Assembly (NCBI RefSeq): GCF_028554725.1
Contig: NC_071668.1
Coordinates: 17,649,501 to 17,713,500, forward strand
DNA: 64,000 nt
Origin: Zeugodacus cucurbitae
Taxonomy: Eukaryota; Arthropoda; Insecta; Diptera; Tephritidae
Direction of reading: 5' to 3'
The notes under the pieces are model-generated. The model searched no databases, was not told the DNA's origin, and worked only from the letters and a program-made list of their open reading frames with translations. Both the position numbers and the translations under genes were made by a program. Below, in pieces: positions 1-11,789 of this stretch (within the stretch, counting starts at the first letter, position 1; each line of letters begins with the position of its first letter).

Positions 1-680
1 CCTTTTGCGGTGACCACTATATCTCGGAACTGGATATGAAATTAAAAAACCAAACAGATTTCGTTAAAATAATGTTCAATCTAGTAATTAATCGAAGGAA
101 TAAGCAAAATAAAATTTTTTGAGCAAATGGCGGTTTCTCAAAAAAAAATCGATTCTTCACCGAAATTTCGGCCTTAAATTGTTTATAAAAAAAAAAAAAA
201 TATTTATCGGAGAGAAAAAATCTTCGATTAATTACTAAAAAATATATTTAAGAGGGTCGTGTTAAAATTTGAGACTAATCGGTCTAGCCGTTTTCGAGTA
301 ATGTTGGTCACCGACTTTGAAAACACCATTTTGAGAAAAACCTTGTACTTCCAAGCACTCTGAAACGCCTTTTCAAATTTTTTATTTGCTTGTAACTTTG
401 AAAATATTCACCGGAACGATATGAAATGTGTTCTTCTGTGTGTATTCTTAAATATATGTACATTAAGAATATGAAATAAAAAAAATCGATTTTTTGAAAA
501 TTCTAACTGTATATAACCCCTTAAGCTCTGTTCTGGTATAGAGATACGGCATTAATCTCCAATGATTATAAAAAATATATTGCATTTATACCAGTTTTCT
601 GTTCGAATTCTCTCCTAGGAATTTCAAATCGAAGACAGCTTAGCTCAGACCCATTTATTTTACTTGAATACTTCGCTGAA
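1..680. other. AT-rich non-coding DNA, possible old repeat
   Basis: No coding frame is supported. The stretch is AT-rich with poly-A runs (for example 188-201). The piece at about 255-360, where phrases such as CGAGTAATGTTGGTCACC sit among A-rich sequence, has the look of decayed insect repeat DNA, but I see no second copy in the window and no terminal repeats. Calling it a repeat is inference only. Confidence 0.25.
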
Positions 681-1968
681 CCCAAATGCAACCATTTTTG
701 GTACTAATTGGATTTCTATTCATCTCCACTGGGCTATGGGAAAGGATAAATAAACAAAGTGCAAAATCGTTGTTTATATACCTCCAGCTCTATGTGATGA
801 TGTTTGTGTGGACATATGTATCTTTAAAAGCCCAACTATATTGTAGGCAACAAAAGCGTGCGAAATTCACTACGCCCTCCACAGAGCAACGCAGCGCAGT
901 TCAACAAAATTTAATACGATTTCAACAAGGAAAGAAAAAAACAAGAACAACAACAGCAAAACAAACGTACTTAAACTCGTTTCGCGTTTGCCATCCTCAG
1001 TCTTTTGATTCACTTTATAACTTGCTGACAAGGAGAGGCCAGCCAAGGCAGACGTTTTACCTTTGTTTACATTTGTTTTTGTTGTTATTTTGCACACATA
1101 TATTTTTTGCATTTTTTACAGGTGTTTGTGTGTATTGTTGTCGTTTCGTTTGTTGCGTTCAACATTTCGAATTTTATTACTATTTACCTATTAAAAGCAT
1201 CGTGTGAATATTTGTTTCGCTAAAAGAGCCAACAACTACAACTACAACAATAAGAATGACAACAGGTAGTGAATGAGTTGTATGAAATGCATTTGCATTT
1301 GTTAACATTTGCAAACCAAATTATCGGTTGCGATGAGTGTTGGGTTCATTGTCCTTAACAGAGTTGTCATAAAGTTTAGAATGTCATGGTATTTATTGCC
1401 TTCTAGCTTGGGTACGCTTTGTTGAAAGTTACTGAATTTCAATGTTTATTGTATCTCTAAGATAATCTCGTAACTAATAATGAAATGCTATCGTTGAAAA
1501 TTATTATTTTTCCCCTTCTGGGTAATATTAGTTTTGAAGCAATACCGTTTTTTTTTCAAATTTATTTCTGATGGAAAGAGGCTCACATCCGACCACAGGA
1601 CTTGTAGAATCCGCTATAGGTTCTTTGAGACCAAAATTCGAGGGATAAGTGGAGGTCTTCGTATTTCTTTTGAAGCAATCCAAACATGTGATGTAACAAA
1701 ATTATAAAAAGTCTTAGAACCCTAGCGGATCAAGAGCTCTGAGACTCTTGAATTTAACTTAGCCGCAGCACATCCATTTAATTCACGATTATCACTTACT
1801 AGTACTTCACCCATACTTCCAACCAAATCGAGAAGTAACTTTAATGCTGAAATACTTTCGGACTACAGCGCCCTCTTTGGTGTAATTTATTTTGAACTAG
1901 GTGAATTTTATGTTAATAAAAAAATCAAAGCGATTCTCATGACAGTACTAGGTTGAGTTCAAAATTTA
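681..1968. other. non-coding DNA with an unsupported 173-codon open frame
   Basis: A 173-codon open frame runs from an ATG at 686 to 1207 (+), and an 80-codon frame overlaps it on the other strand. The predicted protein is rich in Phe, Leu and Cys from T-rich DNA, has no domain I recognise, and is not clearly biased like a fly coding exon. One frame of this length is roughly what chance allows in 64 kb of AT-rich DNA. The rest to 1968 shows no gene or repeat I can define. Confidence 0.25.
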
Positions 1969-2285
1969 CGTGTGTTCAAAAAATAACAGGAATTTTTAAA
2001 TTTCCAAAATAACATTACGCATGTTTTTTGAGCTTGGCGATTTTCGTTTTAAAATCTTAATACTGAAACGATACTCCATATTCGCCAGACATGGCTCCGT
2101 ATGACTTTTTCCTATTTCCAAAAAAAATATGTGGAACCTTAAAGAGTCTCCGTCTCCGCATATGAGAAATCATTAAAAGAGCTACTTCGAGTTTGAGATG
2201 TGTGGACTATTTTGAAGGCAACAGCATTAATTGAATTTAATTGTTTTCAAAAAAACGAAAATTCCCGTTATTTTTCGAACACACG
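1969..2285 (+). mobile_element. mariner-family deletion derivative (317 bp)
   Basis: The ends form inverted repeats of about 30 bp. The left end begins CGTGTGTTCAAAAAATAAC at 1969, and the right end, read in reverse complement from 2285, begins CGTGTGTTCGAAAAATAAC. A TA dinucleotide precedes the left end, as expected for Tc1/mariner insertion. The interior keeps only the C-terminal part of a transposase: about 2080-2120 reads YSPDMAPYDFFLFPK, the mariner motif around the third catalytic aspartate, and about 2205-2220 reads DYFEG, the conserved C-terminal motif. The N-terminal domain and the first two catalytic aspartates are gone. It is a dead, non-autonomous copy of a mariner family different from the one at 9.3 and 30.7 kb. 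Confidence 0.75.
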
Positions 2286-2569
2286 AAATGATTTGAAAAA
2301 TATTACTTTGAGATTTGAAATCTTCAGATTATTAAAACCAAAATTAAGAAATATTTATTTCATCAAAAAATCGATAAACCTATTCCACTGTAGCTTTCAA
2401 CATTCTTAATTTTTACAACTTTCAAATTCCATTTCAAAAACTTTCAAAAACAGAAATAGAAAACAAAAAAAAGCAAAATTTCAAATTAATTCTTTACATC
2501 CTATCTTCTTTTTAAGCAATATTGCTTATATTTTAGTACACATATTCCCACAATTTAGAATAAACTGAT
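2286..2569. other. upstream region of the CYB5D1-like gene
   Basis: This AT-rich gap between the mariner derivative and the gene must hold its promoter and 5' UTR. I see no clear TATA box or initiator. An in-frame TAA at 2561-2563, nine bases ahead of the ATG, excludes an N-terminal extension in the same exon. Confidence 0.35.
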
Positions 2570-3334
2570 ATGCGCTACTATTTATACGACGAAGTCGTGC
2601 TGCACAATAAAAAGGATGATTTCTGGGTTGTAATACATGGAAATGTGCTCGATTTGACGCCACTTTTAAAAGACCGTTACGACCACTGGAATAGCGTGAG
2701 TTGAACCAAAATCAAAATATAAAACTATATATGTATAATGATCAACTCTCCACCTTCAAGAACCTCGAATATCTGCTCGCCTTTGGCGGCAAAGACATTT
2801 CGCATTACTTCGAGGAGTCATTTATGCCAAAAACCGAAACATCGCCAGTAACGGGACGCCCACGTCTGCTCTTTCCACCAATACTAGAAACGGCACTGAG
2901 TGAAATGTGCAAGACAAGTGGCAAAATCTGGAGTCAAGATCCCATGTATCACATCGGCCGACTGACGAGACGTGATCGGCGCGTGCGCATAATCAACACG
3001 CTCACCGGCACCACTCAGCTGATGAAGGTCTGCGATGAAGATTCAATTTATGATATAAAACATAAATACAAGCAGTTATATAATCATCATGCGGGCAGTT
3101 ATGTGTGGCGAAAGTTCTCGAATCGGGTAAAGGTTTTTATTTGAAAATAATAAATATTGAAAATATATATTTTCTAACATTAATTTTTATTTGTTTTTCC
3201 AGGGTCAATGCGGTGGCAAATTAAATCTGAAAGGCACTCTGGATGAGAATGGTCTGATCGAGGAAGAATGTCGTTATGACTTGCCACCTCCTTCGATATG
3301 GTTGTACTACACCAATGATGTGACTATTGCTTGA
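2570..3334 (+). CDS. CYB5D1: cytochrome b5 domain-containing protein 1 (three exons, 207 aa)
   Basis: Exons are 2570-2695, 2761-3126 and 3203-3334. Intron 1 (65 nt) has donor GTGAGT and acceptor TTCAAG; intron 2 (76 nt) has donor GTAAAG and acceptor TTTTCCAG. All junctions are phase 0, and an in-frame TAA just upstream fixes the start. The 207-residue product is close to the roughly 228 of the human protein. Residues 19-33 (WVVIHGNVLDLTPLL) carry the b5-type core, residues 51-59 (GGKDISHYF) the part around a haem-site histidine, residues 107-123 the family motif IGRLTRRDRRVRIINTL, and the C-terminus the ENG...EEE...PPSIWLYY signature. The classical HPGG haem loop is not obvious, as in relatives. 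Family knowledge: vertebrate CYB5D1 acts in motile cilia as a redox-linked axonemal protein; in flies this would suggest sperm or sensory cilia (inference). No AATAAA was seen close downstream. Confidence 0.87.
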
Positions 3335-3594
3335 GAATTTAATGAAATTTTGTTTGAGATGTAATGAATATTATTACAAATATTCATGAAACTATTAGTT
3401 GACTTCTTGTAAAAGAACTCTGACTCGTTATATCATCATTAGGGAGCACAATGGCCCTAATGCTGGCTTTTGTGCAGCCGCTTGGTGTCAGTCGTTTCTG
3501 CCTCCCGTTTTAATCAACTAACCAAACAATTTCTGAAGTTTTGAATTTCTCGGTGTTGAAGTTCGAAGATAAATATTTTCATTTAATAATTTTT
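3335..3594. other. 3' flank of the CYB5D1-like gene
   Basis: This is the presumed 3' UTR and spacer before the repeat that starts near 3595. It has no open frame of note and no recognisable canonical polyadenylation signal directly after the stop codon. Confidence 0.3.
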
Positions 3595-4860
3595 TACTCT
3601 CGCCACAAAGTTGCTAAGAGAGTATAATAGTTTTGTTTACATAACGGTTGTTTGTAAGTCCTAAAACTAAAAGAGTTAGATATAGGGTTATGTATATCAA
3701 AATGATCAGGATGACGAGCAGAGTTGAAATCCGTCTGACTGTAACATGAGTATTGAGAGATCTTGATGAAACTTGGTATACGCGTTGCTTGGCACCATAA
3801 GTAAGTCACTTTTTTTAAATGTGCAAAATCGGACCATTGTCACACCCACAAAATGGCGATAACCAACAGGCTATAACTAGGCCAAAAATAAAGATATGAA
3901 AATAAAATTTGGTACAAGGCATCGCACTAGGAAGGGGCATATTTGGATGTAATATTTTTGTGAAATTGGGCCTGGCACCCTCCTCTACTAAGTTTTTGTG
4001 CATATCTCGTAAACTCCTAAAGCTATATCAACTAAATTCTCGTCGTTTCGTTTCTTTTAGCTACATCCATATACAGTCCAAAAACGGATTATTATTATCG
4101 GATTATAACCACGCCCTTCCATACAAAGGTTATCTTGAACCCTACATTTTTTAATGCTTTAATTTAGTAAGGAAAAATACCAGAAACTTAAAATTTCATG
4201 GTAAAGATGGCACAAGAGGGCTGCATACAAATTTATGCCCACTTATGGGTCTAAAACCATATCTAGATTGAATAAACCAGAAACGTCTCGACCAATTTCA
4301 AAAAAATTTGCTTCCAACATTTTTCTTAGCAACCCAATTCTATAGTTTGAAAATGAAATCTATTTACAACCACGCCTACTCCCCATTTACCACACTTTTC
4401 AAGTCCAACTGATTCGTTCTAAACAAAACATAGCACAAATACTGTATTCCTAGCGCGACATAGCCCGTATAAAAATCATCAAAATCGGACTATAACTTTT
4501 TTAGGCCCCAGTTATCGATCATACTGACCTCGAAGTTGGTGGTTAAATTTTTATTGAAAATATCGATAAATCTCTCAGATTTTCTAAATAAATTCAAAGG
4601 AGATGTGCTACTTTTACTAGTGTGCATCTGTGCCAAAAATGTGCAAAATCTGGACAATATTTCCTCTAGCCCCAATACCACATATTCGGACTTTCAAACT
4701 TCCGGTGGAATTTACATTTCCCATATCGCTTAGTATGTGAGATATCTTAGTAAAATTAAGCAAACGTAAAATCTTGAATATAATGTACATAGCTTGGTAG
4801 CAAAAATAGTTGAAATCGGTCTAGGTATTGTAGAAAAATCCTTCAGACCGCATGGCAACC
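3595..4860 (-). repeat. mini-me/DINE-1-like dispersed repeat, long copy
   Basis: The left edge reads ACTCTCGCCACAAAGTTGC followed by GAGAGTATAATAG. This is the inverted form of the right edge of the repeat at 33909-34583. Shared interior blocks include TTTAGTTTTAG / CTAAAACTAAAAG, the TATATCAAAATGATCAGGATGACGAG core followed by GTCTGACTGT (a short GTCY tract typical of mini-me elements), TTGATGAAACTTGGTA and the GGTGCCAAG block. About 4230-4330 also matches the fragment at 47.2 kb (CCCACTTATGGGTCTAAAA). The right boundary near 4860 is approximate. It is not protein-coding; open frames inside it are incidental. Confidence 0.7.
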
Positions 4861-5911
4861 CTTATTACTATCGACGCTTAAAACATTTTCATTCAATTAT
4901 TTAATACATTTCTGTTGAGACCAGCCTCTAGGTTTTTCACTAAATATATACTCAACAACAAAAGTATACGTATAGGAAATAGAATCCATGTTATTTTTTA
5001 AAATATTCCCTTGAATTGTTATTTCTTTTAGGCTTTAGATTTCTTCCGCTATCTTATTTAATTTCCGTGTAATTTCCTATTTTAACTACCATATAAGCAA
5101 ACCAGAAACATAACTTGCATTGAGGTCTAAAAACATGCGAAGTTGTTTTATCTTTTAGGCAATCTTAAAATTATTTCCAAAATTATTATATAATATTAGA
5201 TTAAGTTTTCGAAATTTTCTTAAATTCCCTTTCTTTCTTTATGCTAGAGTTGTTTCGGACTCTAGTTCTTGATTTAGTTCTTCGTTCTTGGGGTCAGATA
5301 TGAAATTGAAGATATTTTTCTCGAGAGTTTCTAAATTTGTATGTGTCTTACGATCAAATAATTTGAACTTTAATAAAAAAAAACCTTTTCATTTCATAAA
5401 AAAATGGATCTTCATCATTCTTCCACTTTTTACTCTTCGTCCACATACTTATATAACACACTGTATGCTTCAAATCACACCTCGACATTTCAAATTAAAC
5501 GCTTATAGCGTTGACAAGCGATTGCTATCAATTGACATGGAAAACTAGAAATGAAGAATAGAAAAATAAAAGAGAGTTACGAGCCATTCTCAAGCACACA
5601 ACTCAAAGCAAATTGTAGGGTGACAATAAAAGGAGATGCAAAACAGAAACAATAAAGCATTAAAAGAAATTATAGCAACAATGCTAAAATGCGAGTAAGT
5701 AATTTGCAAAAATGCACAACCCACCAAATGAAAATGGCAAATGCGCGAACAAGTTTGTGCCGTAAGTCTTCAGTTTTCAAAGGCAATTCGTGGCGCTGCA
5801 TACACATTAGTCTTGTTTACGAGCTGGAAACTGACTAATAATTGCTTATGGACAACTCGCCTACATTTGCAACAACACTACGCTTGTATTTTTTGTTGTT
5901 TGTAAACTTGT

Positions 5912-5940
5912 GTATGTGTGTGTGTGTGTGTGTGTGCGTG
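5912..5940. repeat. (TG)n microsatellite
   Basis: An uninterrupted TGTGTG tract of about 24 bases is followed by TGCGTG. It is a simple dinucleotide repeat with no coding meaning. Confidence 0.9.
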
Positions 5941-7659
5941 ATAATTGTTTTCACAACGCCAAATAACAAATGTTTGCTGAGAAAGTCATTTTCTAAGTCA
6001 TGTTCAACATGCGATTATTTCGCCTACATTTTTGCATTTTCGCATTTCTAGTATGTAAGGTAGTGCTCGGGGGTTTAGAAGATGTTGGTTTTTTTTTTTG
6101 CTTTCGTTGCTGCCTTTGCACGCAAGCTTTGAAAATGCGTTTTCGCTGGAATATTTGTGCATTCCAAAGAGTAAAGAGCGGTGTTAGAAGTATTGTGAGA
6201 CATGCGTAGCTGTTGTTGTTGTTGTTATAGTTAGAATTCTTCGCTGCTCGCAAGTTTTCGTTATGAGAATTTCCCAAACAACAACAAAACAACAAACGGA
6301 TGTGAAGAACTTGCTGCGACAGCGGTCGTCTAGAATGGAATGCGTTCACAGCCGAGTAAGATGGCTGGGAGCGAGTAGCAAGGGTACTCAAGTAGCGAGC
6401 AGTAAATTTCTTCGGCTACAATGTAAGCTGGATTTTTACTTGATTTATTTGCGGATTTTTGTAAAGAGATTTACATTTAGATTTCGTTTATATGTAAATA
6501 GAAATTAAAATTCTTTAACGATGTCCGCTTTGTTGACAAAAACATAAAAAAATAATGATAAACAAAAACAACAACAACTACTAAGCAACTTCAAAATTAT
6601 GGCTGGGATTATTTGCTTAACCAAAACAAAAAAAAAATATTTTTTTCTTACAAATTATGTCTTGGAAAAAAGAAAGACGAAAAAATAAATCTGAAAATAT
6701 AAGATATTTATACGAAAAAAATTAGAAAAAATAATAAAAACTGAAAAAAAAAATTTAAATATTTTTAAAATTTATTCTGTGAAATTTTTCGTGCAGACAG
6801 AATTATTTAAGAAAGTTAATTCGGAAAAGAAAAAAATAATTCTACAAAATTTTAAAATTTATGCTGTGAATTTCTTCATGAAGAAAGAATTATTCAAATT
6901 TTTTAATAATTTTTTTCTTGTTCTCCAAATCACTCAACATTGAAATTAACATAAAAGCCTCGGAAAAAAAAGCGCCAATAAAATACTTTAAATTTATGAT
7001 AAAACATTTAAAGAAGAAAACAAATAAACACACATTTGTGCATACAACCAACCAAAGCAGGTCAATTAATGTGGCATTTCGCTCGGAAAGGAAGTGGCTT
7101 TCGAATGGTTTGGTTATTTGTTTTTTTTTATGGATTTTGACCAGGCCACGTAAGCCATAATTGGCAGCGGGCGCACCTACAACAAACACTGCGGCAAGTG
7201 GATACAGTGACAACTAACAAAATACAGCAATACGTACAGACAAACATCAAAAGACATGCCTAGCAAAGTCACATAGCAATCGTTGGGCATATATGAGTAT
7301 ATATGGTCAGTTAGCGCATAACTTGAACTTCCGGGCCATAATAGACGCAGGCGAAGACATTATGTTTATAAATGTTGTATGTGTGCGTTTAAGTAATGTT
7401 ATGACAACGTTGGTCGCTTGGGACTAGGTGGTCGGCGGCGCTGTGCATGGCAAAAGGGTCAAATTACTTTTCATTTTAAATTTTCCTTATTAAGTAGCGC
7501 CTGGCTATAAAATAATGTACAACAAAAGCGAATGCAATAAAAACAAATTTTCTAATAATGACAAATACGCGGCGTGGTTATGTTATCCGAGTGGGGTATT
7601 CCAAGGTAACGGAGCGAGGAAGAATATATATATTATTGTAGTTTTTGGGAGTTTATCGG

Positions 7660-7825
7660 TAAGTAAGTGAGAGAAACAGGGAAAGAGATATAAACAGTAC
7701 AAGAGAAAGAGAGGGTGAGAGACTCAGAGAAGGAGAGAGAAAGAGCAATAAGGAGAGACAAAGAGAGAGGGAGATAGTTAGATTGAAAGAGACGTGCAGA
7801 GAACGAGAGAGAGGAGGAAGATCAT
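7660..7825 (+). repeat. purine-rich GAGA tract
   Basis: An almost pure A/G strand with many GAGAG cores (for example GAGAGAGGGAGATAG near 7762-7777). It is interrupted, so not a clean microsatellite. Such tracts bind GAGA factor in flies and can form triplex DNA; whether this one does is unknown. Its complement resembles the pyrimidine tracts at 12.1 and 16.4 kb only in composition. Confidence 0.6.
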
Positions 7826-9337
7826 CATATTCATATTCCAGGGGCCTCGAATAAGTTTTCTCGTTCTCGAGAATATTATATTACCGATAAGTTTTACAAG
7901 TTACCAGAATGGATTATCGAACCAAAAGTAATTACGACCACAGAACAGTAGTAAAAAGACGTGAACCTTACGCTAAGACCTCGGAGTTTTTAGACATTTA
8001 AGCCGATGAGAGCATCTTGTTACCGATATTTTTTTCATTTAGAGCCCGCAGGGATCCCTAAAACAAAAACCAGATGAGATTTTGGGATTAAATGGTAGAG
8101 ATATGTAGTTAAGCAGATGTGAGGTTGAGGTCAAATGGAGCCCAAATGAATTTATTAATTTACAAAATTTCCAAATAAAGCAATAGTAGAGCATTCCATG
8201 AGACCTAACTTAGGGCTTTCCAGTAGTTGGAGAGTGCATTTCAATTAAAAATTATTTAGTCAAGATTTCTAGACTTAGTTTATTACCGCCCCTTCTCCTC
8301 TCCCTTCCAAATTATTAATAATCTATTCAAATTTCCAATATTTCACCAGCATAAATCCATTATAACCACCTTCGTACACAAATAAACCGTTTTGGTGTGA
8401 AATCTACGCGACTATTCGAGTGCTGACTCCGCCACGTGTCTTGCCAAGCAGCAATATAAAATATAACTAAGAGACTTTATTAATAAACCAGGCGCATATT
8501 TATTGAATATTTTATATTTGAACAACGAAAAAAAAGTTACTATTTATTTACTGATATTTATCTTTAACGGAACCAAATTAGGAAGTACTGCCACCACAAC
8601 CGATAAATCAAAAGTGATTTGCATGCAACGCATAGAACGACAAGAAGCACTTGGAGTTGATGAAGACACAGCATAAACTACAATGTTATGTATGTTGTAA
8701 GTATATATGTATTGGTGTGTGTGTGTTTATGTCAAAAAAGTTTGCATTTATTTTAAATGTGTCCGGCGGGCAGAATTTTCCAAACACTTAATCGCTGGCT
8801 TGTCACATACCATCAGAGCTTGTGAGTGTATGTAATGGGTTTGGTACAAAAACAAACGGCACTTATTGGTTAACCACTTGCATTTTAAATAGCTTCTTTA
8901 ATGCTTTAGTAATTCCCAGTTCATTATAAGAGTAGGGTGTAGAGAAGAGTGGGGTTTTGTAGTAACAAATTTTCACACAGCATTAATAATATGCGAAACG
9001 AGCTGTCATGGAAACTGTCAACTTGATAGCTGTCACTTTAGGTCTCAATCAGCTGCACCCCGAAATTTTGTTTTAGGCAAAGATCTAATAATCTATTTGA
9101 AAATTAGGTACATTTTTAATTTTTCCCTTAGTTCTATGTTGTATTCTTGATGAAATCAAATGAAAAGCCGAAAAATTATAGTTTTTAGCCGATTTGTCTC
9201 AGGCGTAGAGCTTATCCGATAAGAAATCTAAACGAGATTACATGATATTTTTTAGTCGCAAGCAGGAATCGGCTTAGACTGAACGAAAACTACAATACTA
9301 TATGTTAAGCTTCCATACGTGTAGACCCCACTCCAGG

Positions 9338-10525
9338 AGATCCCTGAAATATCCCCCTTGCGCCTTTTTTCCTTTTGAATTTCGCGGCTATATATAAAGC
9401 GCTACAGAGCTCGAATCTGGCAATACAATACATCTTTGAAAGGTCTTGACATAACCTACAAAACAACGTATGCATGATTAGTTTGGATATTGCGTTCGAC
9501 AGTTATAGAAGTATAAAATTTTCCTTCGTTAAAGGCAAATCCGCTATAGAAATGTTCCGTGAGATTGATGGGGGATGGTACTCTATCACTTCGAACTGCG
9601 GAGGAATGGTTTCGACGATTCAGAGCGGGTAAAAACGACACCATGGATAAGCCAGCCGGCGGAAGACCTGTGACCTGTGAATACCGATCAAATCATGGAA
9701 AAGATCTCGTGACATCGCCCAGGAGAGGGGAATTAGTCACAAAACCATTTTAATGCAGAAGGCTGGATACACAAAAAAGTTTGAGGTTTGGGTGCCGCAT
9801 GATTTGACGCAAAAAAATCTTCTAGACCGAATCAACGCCTGCGATATGCTGCTGAAGCGGAACGAACTCGACCTATTTTTGAAGCGGATGGTCACTGGCG
9901 ACGAAAAATGGATCACATACGACAATATCAATCGAAAACGGCCGTGGTCGAAGGCCAGTGAATCGTCCCAAACAGTAGCCAAGCCGGGATTGACGGCCAG
10001 GAAGGTTTTGCTGTTTGTTTGGTGGGATTGGAAGGGAATCATCCACTATGAGCTGCTCCCATTAATTCTACCATCTACTGCCAACAACTGGACCGCTTGA
10101 AGCAGGCGACCGACCAAAAGCATCCAGAAGTGGCCAATAGGAAGGGTGTAGTGCTCAACCAGGACAACGCCAGACCACACACTTCTTGACTTGTCAGAAG
10201 CTACGGGAGCTCTGATGGGAGGTTTTATCGCATCCACCATATTGCTCGGACATAGCGCCAAGTGATTACCACCTGTTCCAGTCCAAGGCGAACGCCCTTG
10301 GTGGTGTAAAGTTGAACTCAAAAGAGGCTTGTGAAAAGTGGCTGTCCAAGTTCTTCACAAATAAGGAGGGGGGCTTTAACGATAGAGGTATTATGAAGTT
10401 CCCGTCTAGATGGAAACAGATTATCAAACGAAACGGCGCATATTTGAATTAAATCTGATCACTGCAACACTTTTGTTAAAGCATTGAATAAAGAGCAAAA
10501 AAGCGGAAGGGAGATATTTGGCAAC
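9338..10525 (+). mobile_element. mariner element (DD34D), degenerate copy 1
   Basis: It is the same family as 30733-31859, which lies in the opposite orientation. Right end: GCGGAAGGGAGATATTTGGC at about 10503-10522, the complement of the family end (G)GTTGNCAAATATCTCCCTTCCGC. The left end near 9338-9375 is worn (CTGAAATATCCCCCTTGCGCC). Sequence next to the left end, such as ATACATCTTTGAAAGGTC and TGACATAACCTACAAAAC, is shared with the second copy. Between the ends is a disrupted transposase, listed separately. Length is about 1.19 kb against the usual 1.3 kb. The copy is dead. Confidence 0.85.
9500..10452 (+). pseudogene. mariner transposase, frameshifted
   Basis: This is the relic of a cut-and-paste transposase of about 345 residues. 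The N-terminal helix-turn-helix part appears near 9559-9720 (LSLRTAEEWFRRFRAG, then GGRPVT), followed by a frameshift. From 9753 the catalytic part reads HDLTQKNLLDRINACDMLLK and TGDEKWITYDN, with the first catalytic Asp at 9900-9902. After a stop near 10098 it continues in other frames: QDNARPHTS has the second Asp at 10163-10165, and APSDYHLF has the third at 10264-10266. The spacing fits DD34D after a small deletion. The end reads PSRWKQIIKRNGAYLN and stops near 10452. All three acidic residues survive but are in different frames. Confidence 0.85.
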
Positions 10526-11789
10526 AAATATATTAAGGAGCAACATGAAGTAGCTTTTATCCTCGGTCCCTCGAAGGACGATCTTATGTAATCGGGACCA
10601 AAGTTTTTTCATTCCAAGAAAGTCTACTGTATCCTCCATAATTATTTGAGATACTTTTTAAATACACAAAACAACAACTACAACACGTGGGCCAACAAAT
10701 TAAAAAATATTGGCCTTTTTCTTCCTAAAAATATTTCCATTAGACTACATTCGTCAACATATTAATTAAAAATATCATGTTCAAAAACTCAAAACTTAAA
10801 TTCTTTCCACGAACTAATTTAGCTTGGTCACAAGCATAACAGTACAATTAATTGCCATTAACTAACATTAGCGGAATATGACAAAAAAGTGTAATTCCGC
10901 TTTCAAGCCTCCCATTAACAAATTAAATACCACAAATTTACTAAAGCACGACCGTCTGACAGACTTGAGACACATTCAACTCAACGAGTACTTGCATAGA
11001 GTGTGTGGCGCTTCCATAGAATTTACGATATATTAAAACTCAATTTATGCCGACAACAACAACAACGAAAAATCCGCAATGAGACAACAGAGTTGTAGCT
11101 AGAAGAGACATTGAAAGACACATGAAGACACTTTGAATGACTTTAAGAGACATGAAATTAAGTATTCAGCAACCACATCCCAAACCGAATTGACATTGGG
11201 AAAAAGATAAGGCGGCAGAACAAGCAAAGACAAGTACACGCGCTGATGGAAGACACAGTGGCACATACAAAATGCATTTGATTTCACAGACGATTAAAAT
11301 GAGTAGAAATATTTGAAAAAAAGCAGAAAACTGCGGCATAAAAAATATACACGAAAGCTTTTGTCAGTGCGACAGTCAGAAAGTCGCACATAACCTCAAA
11401 CAGAATTGCGTCGCAAGCTATTAAGTATATATGTATGTATGTATTCGCCTATATAATTTTATTTGTATGTACTCAAGTGTGTCGGCTTATGAATTTGTGG
11501 TAAAGAATTAAATTTTGCTGGCAGACGTCAAACTGTGTGGCGCATTCACAACAATTGTCGATTCGGCTGACCACAAAATTAACATTGTTGCAAATTCTCA
11601 GCCACATTGAACACGCTCGGTGTTACAAGCATACACTTTAGCAGGGTGTGCTGCCAATATAAAAACGGAAATGGTTACAAATGTGAATAATTTATTGAAT
11701 ACTAAATTACTTTAATGCGTCTTGAATATATACATATAGAGGCTTCTACTTACATATTAATATATGTAGAGAAGAATCCTCATAAAAGT
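10526..11789. other. non-coding DNA, nothing recognised
   Basis: AT-rich sequence without supported exons, transposase or LINE similarity. Small open frames (for example 11099-11287, minus) have no recognisable content. Confidence 0.35.

Larger units (their letters stand above)
4861..9337. other. long non-coding stretch without recognised genes
   Basis: No coding exon is supported. The only structure I can define is a TG microsatellite near 5912-5938 and a purine-rich tract near 7660-7825, both listed separately. The region 6540-6910 is very A-rich with short runs. Small open frames at 5.8-6.5 and 6.9-7.2 kb occur on both strands at once and look like chance. It may be intergenic or intronic and could hold enhancers, which cannot be judged by eye. 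Confidence 0.35.

Noticed and set aside
686..1207. A 173-codon plus-strand frame with hydrophobic segments
   Set aside because: No recognised domain, T-rich composition gives Phe/Leu/Cys, no clear codon bias, and one frame of this size is within chance for 64 kb of AT-rich sequence. It could be revisited with RNA data.
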